A DNA stretch of 23,459 bases, from positions 1-23,459 of the forward strand of contig JAIPMN010007057.1 in the NCBI GenBank assembly GCA_020650975.1, written 5' to 3'. The translations under genes and the position numbers were made by a program. This document shows positions 22,101 through 23,459 of this stretch, piece by piece; the stretch's first letter is position 1; each line of letters starts with the position of its first letter. The notes under the pieces were generated by a model. It saw nothing but the letters and a program-made list of their open reading frames with translations, was not told where the DNA came from and did no database searches. The stretch comes from Apostichopus californicus. Its lineage: Eukaryota > Echinodermata > Holothuroidea > Aspidochirotida > Stichopodidae.

Positions 22101-22558
22101 TGGAATGAAGTAAAAGAAGAATTTGTAAGGCGAATCAAATGAAGGAGGATTCTGCTAATGGATCAATTTGTAATCTTCATATGCTTCAGTTAAAAACAAA
22201 AATACAAAATAGTTGACCAGACACAAGCAGGTGTTTTTGGGGGAGTTCATGAATAAAATGTTGTAGCAATTTCAGTCCAGAGTTTGTCCTGGCACAGTTG
22301 AAGATGCCAGAGGGTGGCAGTTTATGAGAAGAAAAAAAATGGGGGGGGGGATGGGATGGGAGGTTCTTGTTGTACAAATGATTTTTACATTATATCGTGG
22401 ATTATTCTGCAGACTCGGAACGCCACCCTCTCGCTCCCTGAAGATGACTCACCAGAGGCGAATCAACCCAAGTTACAGAAGAGATGGGTGGATGTTGGTA
22501 CCATACCCTTACAGATGGCAAGAGTTACCAGGTACCAGCAAGGTACAGACAAACAAAG
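975..22558 (+). CDS. SNTG2: Gamma-syntrophin gene, partial: nine exons, incomplete at both ends
   Basis: Joined exons: 975-1103, 2874-2903, 7422-7478, 9201-9258, 12969-13012, 16159-16200, 17378-17462, 20716-20792, 22413-22558. All introns are GT-AG and phases agree (0,0,0,1,0,0,1,0; last donor phase 2), giving 222 complete codons without a stop. Residues 1-43 are the N-terminal half of the split PH1 domain, about 55-138 a PDZ domain, 139-190 a linker, and about 191-222 the start of the second PH1 half. PDZ hallmarks are the carboxylate-binding loop GGLGLSIK (65-72), GGAEHNIPV (73-81), LFVGDAIL (98-105) and the class I helix alpha-B His117 in ATHDEAV. The segment KRWVD...MARVTRYQQGT is closest to gamma-2 syntrophin as I remember it. 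Syntrophins are peripheral membrane adaptors: the PDZ binds C-terminal peptides of channels and signalling proteins, and PH2 with the SU domain binds dystrophin and dystrobrevin. Those last domains lie beyond the window. Gamma versus alpha/beta assignment is from memory of family sequences, without an alignment. Confidence 0.92.
1104..2873 (+). other. Intron between exons a and b
   Basis: It begins gtgagt and ends TTTACAG. Apart from the minisatellite at about 1833-2745 it is unremarkable AT-rich sequence with a short C-rich run at 1140-1160. I see no exon or RNA gene. Confidence 0.7.
1833..2745 (+). repeat. Minisatellite, about 19 units of 46-50 bp
   Basis: The unit is roughly GTACTGTAGGAGAGATGTGT, then (AT)AGGTTTGGTGAATAGAAC, then AGTAATAT. 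Variation is structured: presence or absence of AT before AGG, GTACTG versus GTACACTG, ATAGGTGAAT in units 7-8, and more divergent units (CACCAATAT, GGGTGAGT) toward the right end. The first and last units are partial. The 48-bp version is a multiple of three and stop-poor on the minus strand, which creates long antisense open frames (up to 274 codons) with no protein meaning. Confidence 0.96.
2874..2903 (+). CDS. SNTG2: Syntrophin exon b: 30-nt microexon
   Basis: This is a ten-codon exon reading VDGQDIDSSR, between a strong acceptor (pyrimidine tract CATTTTTGTTTACAG ending 2873) and a consensus donor AGA|gtaagta at 2904. It is phase 0 on both sides, so including or skipping it keeps the frame. 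It falls in the loop joining the first PH1 half to the PDZ domain, which is variable in length and sequence among syntrophins, so homology cannot confirm it. The splice signals alone support it. A cassette exon is likely. Confidence 0.7.
2961..3054 (+). repeat. G-rich GGTGAGG/GGGGTG simple tract
   Basis: Purine- and G-rich low-complexity run built from GGGGTG, GAGGTG and GAGGGG words, beginning 58 nt after the donor of microexon b. Four runs of at least four G are present but separated by loops of up to about 20 nt. G-runs downstream of a 5' splice site are known binding sites for hnRNP H/F-type splicing factors, so a role in microexon inclusion is possible (inference). Confidence 0.7.
4971..5280 (+). 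mobile_element. tRNA-derived SINE
   Basis: The head resembles a tRNA gene with RNA polymerase III boxes: A-box-like GTGGTCAAGTGG (4978-4989) and B-box-like GTTGAGTCC (5026-5034). It is followed by the SINE body motif TGTCCTTGGGCAAGGCAC and CACCCAGGTGTATAAATGG, which I recall from many marine-invertebrate SINEs, and a tail GTTATCGGTGTGTATG...TTTATAAATCCTC with a TTATTATTT end. Boundaries are approximate and no clear target duplication was found. The tRNA part is decayed, so it is not a tRNA gene. Confidence 0.85.
4978..5034 (+). promoter_or_regulatory. Internal Pol III promoter of the SINE (boxes A and B)
   Basis: Box A GTGGTCAAGTGG and box B GTTGAGTCC are 36 bp apart, normal tRNA-like spacing. 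Box B differs from the consensus GTTCGANNCC at the fourth position (G for C), so activity is uncertain. Confidence 0.6.
5353..5360 (+). repeat. Left target-site duplication TGTACACG
   Basis: Identical to 5736-5743 on the other side of the element. This sets both element boundaries to the base. Confidence 0.93.
5361..5735 (+). mobile_element. Nonautonomous hAT-type DNA transposon (MITE), 375 bp
   Basis: The ends are inverted repeats: CAGTGGCGGAGC at 5361-5372 and GCTCCACCACTG at 5724-5735 (11 of 12 paired). They are flanked by a perfect 8-bp direct repeat TGTACACG at 5353-5360 and 5736-5743. CAGTGGCGG-type ends with 8-bp target duplications are typical of hAT elements. The inside has a run of 12 G, a C7 run, and C-rich sequence near the right end. 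No transposase is present; the 65-codon frame inside is not hAT-like. The GCGCCC/GGCGCT words suggest further imperfect inner inverted symmetry. Confidence 0.93.
5736..5743 (+). repeat. Right target-site duplication TGTACACG
   Basis: Identical to 5353-5360. The lack of mutations suggests a fairly recent insertion. Confidence 0.93.
6984..7146 (+). repeat. 68-bp direct duplication, offset 95 bp
   Basis: 6984-7051 and 7079-7146 are nearly identical (TTAGTATTGTA.TTCTCTAGCC, TAACAT..TGTAGCAT, TGAATGATGAAGGATG, AAAATATGTAAAG). They are separated by 27 bp that holds two more copies of the short word AGTATTGTAAT. Confidence 0.93.
7422..7478 (+). CDS. SNTG2: Syntrophin exon c: PDZ beta-A/beta-B and ligand loop
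   Basis: Nineteen codons, ERTVPVKRQKVGGLGLSIK, match the start of syntrophin PDZ domains (RTVTLRRQPVGGLGLSIK in gamma-2). It contains the carboxylate-binding loop GGLGL, which holds the peptide ligand C-terminus. The acceptor is the AG at 7420-7421 after a modest pyrimidine tract (TTTCCGATCTTGTTTTAAAC), and the donor is AAG|gtagat, weaker than its neighbours. The intron position SIK|GG agrees with the next exon. Confidence 0.92.
7479..9200 (+). other. Intron between exons c and d
   Basis: Contains the degenerate repeat at about 8345-8605. Around 7800-8220 and 8780-9110 the sequence keeps more CpG than its surroundings but shows no gene. A 119-codon minus-strand frame at 8607-8966 has no family resemblance. 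Confidence 0.65.
8345..8605 (+). repeat. Degenerate tandem repeat, about 60-bp unit
   Basis: Five diverged units begin near 8353, 8389, 8448, 8502 and 8565, each with a TATAGCTAAGATC-like start, then GGGAGGGNTAAAAGTGG and an ATATT-containing tail. Unit spacing ranges from 36 to 63 bp. Confidence 0.7.
9201..9258 (+). CDS. SNTG2: Syntrophin exon d: PDZ middle
   Basis: Acceptor TTGCTTTTCTTGACAG ends at 9200; donor CAG|gtgagt at 9259. It reads GGAEHNIPVLVSRIFKDQ then A plus one nucleotide (phase 1). GGAEHNIPV is the gamma-type form of the strand after the ligand loop (GGSEHNVPV in gamma-2, GGRENKMPI in alpha). IFKDQAADQT, completed across the junction, matches IFEDQAADQT of gamma-2. Confidence 0.94.
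9422..9447 (+). repeat. Perfect 11-bp hairpin with 4-nt loop
   Basis: The arms AAGACACCACC and GGTGGTGTCTT are perfect reverse complements around loop CTGT. Neither poly-T nor any adjoining gene suggests a terminator. Function unknown. Confidence 0.9.
10181..10480 (+). repeat. Tandem duplication, copies of 129 and 166 bp
   Basis: Copy 1 at 10181-10309 and copy 2 at 10315-10480 both begin AAACTCTCCAA(A)AGAAAGC and end AAATCAGTAT-like. They share TTCTTTTGTTTGGAG and AATGTTRGTGCAATAAAAGT. Copy 2 carries about 37 extra bases after GATGCAGTAAA. Confidence 0.95.
10540..10561. repeat. Perfect 22-bp AT-rich palindrome
   Basis: The core TATAACTTAATTAAGTTATA at 10541-10560 equals its own reverse complement, and the flanking G/C pair extends it to 22 bp with no loop. 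It may be a cruciform or dimeric-factor site, or coincidence. Confidence 0.95.
10636..10659 (+). other. G-quadruplex motif, five G-runs with 1-nt loops
   Basis: Runs of 4, 5, 5, 3 and 3 G are each separated by a single A. Single-nucleotide loops give very stable quadruplexes. The G-rich strand is the sense strand of the gene, so the pre-mRNA could fold too. Confidence 0.9.
11226..11265 (+). repeat. Imperfect CATA microsatellite
   Basis: A run of ATAC/CATA words interrupted by CACGCATACATGCA. Confidence 0.9.
12636..12651 (+). promoter_or_regulatory. Perfect DR4 nuclear-receptor half-site pair
   Basis: AGGTCA-GTTG-AGGTCA: two consensus half-sites directly repeated with four spacer bases, preceded by TTA. 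DR4 is the classic spacing for thyroid-hormone-receptor and LXR-type heterodimers with RXR. The match is exact, but function in this intron is unproven. Confidence 0.55.
12969..13012 (+). CDS. SNTG2: Syntrophin exon e: PDZ, LFVGDAIL segment
   Basis: Acceptor CATTTTTTTCTACAG ends at 12968; donor AAG|gtgagt at 13013. With the G carried from exon d the first codon is GCG, then DQTGQLFVGDAILK, ending in phase 0. LFVGDAIL is a near-invariant syntrophin PDZ motif in strands beta-D to beta-E. The 44-nt exon is short but unmistakable. Confidence 0.94.
13680..13965 (+). mobile_element. Candidate Penelope-like retroelement end with hammerhead-like fold
   Basis: A pyrimidine-rich stretch (TCTCCTACCTCTCCTCTTCC) leads to GAAGAAGATCC-TGCTA-GGATCGAAACGTCAGG and then CAGTTTGCTAACAGTTTTA. 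I recall similar GAAGAAG...CGAAACG segments as a recurrent element end in marine invertebrate genomes, and Penelope-like elements are known to carry hammerhead motifs. Family assignment is tentative because no reverse transcriptase or GIY-YIG sequence is seen. Confidence 0.5.
13865..13903 (+). ncRNA. Hammerhead-ribozyme-like motif, one core mutation
   Basis: Stem I is GCCT (13865-13868) with AGGC (13900-13903). The core is TTGAAGA (13869-13875; consensus CUGANGA, first C replaced by T). Stem II is GATCC/GGATC with loop TGCTA (13877-13891). GAAA is at 13892-13895, then C and the cleavage triplet GTC (13897-13899). Stem III is only AC/GT with no loop, which could form only as a palindromic ACGT duplex between two copies. 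The altered core C predicts little or no activity for this copy. Confidence 0.5.
14131..14552 (+). mobile_element. hAT-like MITE, 422 bp
   Basis: The ends TACGGTGGCCA (14131-14141) and TGGCCACCCTA (14542-14552) are inverted repeats with one mismatch; GTCC/GGAC continues the symmetry inside. Flanking 8-mers TGTGGCTT (14123-14130) and TGTGGCTG (14553-14560) match at 7 of 8, fitting a hAT 8-bp target duplication. Removing the element with one copy restores the tandem repeat. It is AT-rich inside with an ATATATGTATAT run and no transposase. Confidence 0.85.
14626..14989 (+). mobile_element. piggyBac-like (TTAA) MITE, 364 bp
   Basis: Flanked by TTAA at 14622-14625 and 14990-14993. The ends AGGGTGTGAAGACTGGCGC and, as reverse complement of the right end, AGGCATTGAAGACTCGCCC agree at 14 of 19 positions with the core TGAAGACT intact. 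A TTAA target duplication is the piggyBac signature. Excision leaving one TTAA rejoins the surrounding tandem repeat exactly. No transposase is encoded; the 110-codon minus-strand frame (14842-15174) crosses the boundary. Confidence 0.85.
15390..16070 (+). other. Unique-looking, CpG-retaining intronic stretch
   Basis: No repeat unit or terminal repeats are seen, and CpG dinucleotides are commoner than in the surrounding intron. It could be a cis-regulatory conserved block, but conservation cannot be judged from one sequence. The 71-codon antisense frame at 15807-16022 is not recognisable. Confidence 0.35.
16159..16200 (+). CDS. SNTG2: Syntrophin exon f: PDZ alpha-B start with class I histidine
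   Basis: Acceptor TTTTTTTGCATCGCAG ends at 16158; donor GCA|gtgagt at 16201. Fourteen codons read VNGMSIEHATHDEA, phase 0 at both ends. VNG continues LFVGDAILK of exon e. The His of ATHDEA (codon 16189-16191) is helix alpha-B position 1, which in class I PDZ domains contacts Ser or Thr at ligand position -2, so class I ligand preference is predicted. Confidence 0.93.
16201..17377 (+). other. Intron between exons f and g
   Basis: Contains C-rich runs at about 16508-16540 and 17063-17074; the second faces GGTGGGTGGGGGG at 17080-17092 and could form a C/G stem. A 67-codon frame at 16772-16975 (containing KMLGPITDDLIAALLYFTYA) looks protein-like but matches nothing I know. It may be element debris. 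Confidence 0.6.
17378..17462 (+). CDS. SNTG2: Syntrophin exon g: PDZ end and start of linker
   Basis: Acceptor TTTTCATTTTCTTGCCAG ends at 17377; donor GCAG|gtaaga at 17463 (phase 1). It reads VVALKNAGTEVTLTVRHF then RAATPYLKQA. LKNAGTEVTLTV matches LRNAGDEVTITV, the last helix and strand of gamma-syntrophin PDZ domains, and the APAFLK-like tail (ATPYLK) marks the domain exit into the PH1 linker. Confidence 0.94.
17838..17894 (+). repeat. GA-rich microsatellite
   Basis: Imperfect GAGA/GACA run ending in AGAGAGAGAG. Confidence 0.85.
19236..19439 (+). repeat. Minisatellite, four copies of exactly 51 bp
   Basis: Units start at 19236, 19287, 19338 and 19389, each CTATACATKTGTWACATGA then TGATTAGTTGCAATGTCT and GCACAGTTAAAC. 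Copy 1 is the most divergent; copies 3 and 4 differ by one base. 51 is a multiple of three, so one frame stays open across units and yields a spurious 62-codon repeat ORF. Confidence 0.97.
19968..20246 (+). repeat. Degenerate minisatellite, about nine units of 22-45 bp
   Basis: Recurring CAGTCACAAATGTTTCTTC, TTATTC and ATATCCTACC words with variants (CACAAACGTTTCTTC, CAATCACAAATG). Unit lengths alternate, suggesting a higher-order two-unit pattern. Confidence 0.85.
20716..20792 (+). CDS. SNTG2: Syntrophin exon h: acidic, hydrophilic linker
   Basis: A long pyrimidine tract (about 20670-20712) and TCTGCAG precede 20716; the donor is CAG|gtacca at 20793. Using the G from exon g it reads AKLADRGKEEINHHDDST then DSNMDGWQ, ending in phase 0. 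This part has no recognisable homology, as expected: the linker between PDZ and the second PH1 half is poorly conserved. Assignment rests on splice signals, the open frame and matching phases with exons g and i. Confidence 0.8.
20811..21285 (-). mobile_element. 5'-truncated CR1/L2-type non-LTR retrotransposon 3' end
   Basis: On the minus strand the frame at 21280-20996 has the classic C-terminal reverse-transcriptase tail of CR1/L2-group elements: NNILPHVFSNIV, then STRNNTYFSVSRHHSKHGK, then CYKTWKVLPNDIKTVKSY and FKRKLKAHLIENY before a stop. About 180 nt of 3' UTR follow, ending in the tail ATAAATGAAATGAAATGAAA (reverse of about 20815-20836), a short-repeat tail usual for this group. The catalytic part is missing, so it is a dead-on-arrival copy. 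The left (5') boundary is uncertain; the frame stays open to about 21350. Confidence 0.85.
20996..21280 (-). pseudogene. Reverse transcriptase C-terminal fragment
   Basis: About 94 codons remain of the end of ORF2 of the retrotransposon. The pattern W-x-x-LP-x-DIK...S...FKRKLK is the conserved thumb/C-terminal region after the catalytic core. There are no catalytic YADD residues because they lie upstream of the truncation. The frame is intact, suggesting a fairly young insertion. It is expressed, if at all, only as antisense intron sequence of the syntrophin gene. Confidence 0.8.
22341..22360 (+). other. G-tract / quadruplex motif near the exon i acceptor
   Basis: A run of 10 G, then AT, GGG, AT, GGG: enough G-runs for a quadruplex. 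It ends 52 nt before the 3' splice site at 22412, between likely branch point positions and the upstream intron. Confidence 0.75.
22413..22558 (+). CDS. SNTG2: Syntrophin exon i: linker end and start of second PH1 half
   Basis: Acceptor TGGATTATTCTGCAG ends at 22412; chosen donor AAAG|gtacag at 22559 (phase 2). Forty-eight codons begin TRNATLSLPEDDSPE and reach KLQKRWVDVGTIPLQMARV then TRYQQGTDKQ. The part from KRWVD matches KRWLDTLSVPLSMARISRYKAGTEKLR of gamma-2, where the second PH1 half starts. Two earlier GT sites (after 22530 and 22541) would cut inside this conserved block, so the last is preferred. Reading past 22558 gives RYSIQRVKIGMC, which lacks the expected WNAF. The next exon is outside the window. 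Confidence 0.88.
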
Positions 22559-23219
22559 GTACAGTATCCAAAGGGTCAAGATTGGAATGTGTCATTTATC
22601 TTGAAGACTGCCCTCACTTTACCCGAAATGATCGGTTGCGAATGGAGACGTGAAAAGTCAGCGGTCATCATTGTTATCTTTAATCACACGAAGCAAGTGA
22701 TAACGAAGCCCCACCTCCTCCCTCACTATATCTTCCAAAGGGAGAAAAGCTCAGAAGATCTTTGTCGTGTATGATGTCGGTATGCTTCAGCAATTTTAAA
22801 AACCATAATCACTTATTGTACTAGTATCAATTGCCCCTGTAACTTCCTAGCTAGGGAATGGTACAAAGAAATCACACATTTTATTTTGTCTCTTGCATTT
22901 TTCTGAATCACTTTCAGTACTGGAAGTAGGTGGTGCATTTACCTGTGTATACTCTACTACCCTAGTGCACTGCTAGCCATCAAATTCACTCCTGTAACTA
23001 GCACATTGCTTCATAGGAAGACTGAAACATTGTCTGGACTCTTATTTATACTTCCATTCAGCTGTTCATTAACATAACAATGAAATTTCAATAACATTTT
23101 TTGCTGTGAGATATATATATATGCAATTTAAGGTTAGGCTAGCTTTATCTGCTGTGAAAATGTTATGCATGTAATGTTAGGCTAGAAACCTAAAGTAGTG
23201 AAGCAAAGTAAAATGGGGG
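22559..23219 (+). other. Start of the intron after exon i
   Basis: Presumed intron beginning gtacag. I found no exon encoding the expected WNAFEV-type continuation of the PH1 domain. It holds a short TA run (23109-23121) and nothing else I can name. Confidence 0.6.
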
Positions 23220-23459
23220 TATTCCGCGAGACCGAAGGTCCGCGAGACCGAAATTAAAAAAAGGTCCGCGAGACCGAAATAAAAAAAAAGGTCCGCGAGA
23301 CCGAAATTAAAAAAAGGTCCGCGAGACCGAAATTAAAAATCGAAATTAAAAAAATGTCCGCGAGACCGAAATTAAAAAAATGTCCGCGAGACCGAAATTA
23401 AAAAAAGGTCCGCGAGACCGAAATTAAAAAAAGGTCCGCGAGACCGAAATTAAAAAAAG
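23220..23459 (+). repeat. 26-bp CpG-containing satellite, runs off the window
   Basis: The unit GGTCCGCGAGACCGAAATTA followed by an A-run repeats nine times plus one truncated copy (at 23341). Spacing is exactly 26 bp in the right half, e.g. CCGCGAG at 23410 and 23436. The first two units lack the A-run and are only about 15 bp apart. GGTC...GACC inside each unit forms a small inverted repeat. The array is truncated by the window edge, so its size is unknown. Confidence 0.96.

Larger units (their letters stand above)
20793..22412 (+). other. Intron between exons h and i
   Basis: Holds the antisense retrotransposon 3' end (about 20811-21285) just after the donor and a long G-tract shortly before the acceptor. 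From 21290 to 22300 I see only AT-rich sequence without a supported gene. Confidence 0.65.

Noticed and set aside
22324..22774. Two overlapping frames beside exon i
   Set aside because: They are alternative frames of exon i and the following intron. Only the frame with KRWVD...MARVTRY has syntrophin similarity.
23220..23459. CRISPR-like array
   Set aside because: Repeats are directly adjacent with only an A-run between them, so there are no unique spacers, and the setting is an animal genome. It is a satellite.

Overview
The window is a metazoan genomic segment: AT-rich, intron-dominated, and full of minisatellites and fossil transposons. It carries one recognisable protein-coding gene on the + strand, an incomplete gamma-syntrophin gene (closest in remembered sequence to vertebrate SNTG2). 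Nine exons between 975 and 22558 join in frame through GT-AG introns with compatible phases, giving 222 complete codons. They encode the first half of the split PH1 domain, the whole PDZ domain, the linker, and the start of the second PH1 half. The 5' end (start codon and any upstream exons) and the 3' end (rest of PH1, PH2 and the SU dystrophin-binding domain) lie outside the window. A tRNA-derived SINE with the motif TTGGGCAAGGCACTTTA...CACCCAGGTGTATAAATGG, a non-LTR retrotransposon end, Penelope-like sequence and MITEs all fit a marine invertebrate, probably an echinoderm such as a sea cucumber. That species-level guess is inference.

Layout. 1-974: upstream intron or 5' flank with a diverged tandem duplication. 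975-1103: exon a. 1104-2873: intron holding a minisatellite of about 19 units. 2874-2903: a 30-nt microexon (b), followed by a G-rich tract. 2904-7421: intron with a SINE, a hAT-type MITE with a perfect 8-bp target duplication, and a 68-bp duplication. 7422-7478: exon c. 7479-9200: intron with a degenerate repeat of about 60 bp. 9201-9258: exon d. 9259-12968: intron with a hairpin, a CpG-retaining stretch, a duplication, a 22-bp palindrome, a G-quadruplex motif and a DR4 nuclear-receptor-type site. 12969-13012: exon e. 13013-16158: intron with a hammerhead-like retroelement end, and a 125-bp-class repeat split by two different DNA-transposon MITEs. 16159-16200: exon f. 17378-17462: exon g. 17463-20715: intron with two minisatellites. 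20716-20792: exon h, followed 18 bp later by an antisense CR1/L2-type retrotransposon 3' end. 22413-22558: exon i. 23220-23459: a 26-bp CpG-containing satellite running off the window.

The exons jointly make a cytoplasmic membrane-associated adaptor of the dystrophin complex. No second gene is supported. Most other open frames come from tandem repeats whose unit length is near a multiple of three, from transposon debris, or from chance. The most interesting items are the in-frame microexon in the PH1-PDZ linker, the hammerhead-ribozyme-like motif, the two MITEs with an empty-site paralogue in the same window, and the satellite at the right edge.
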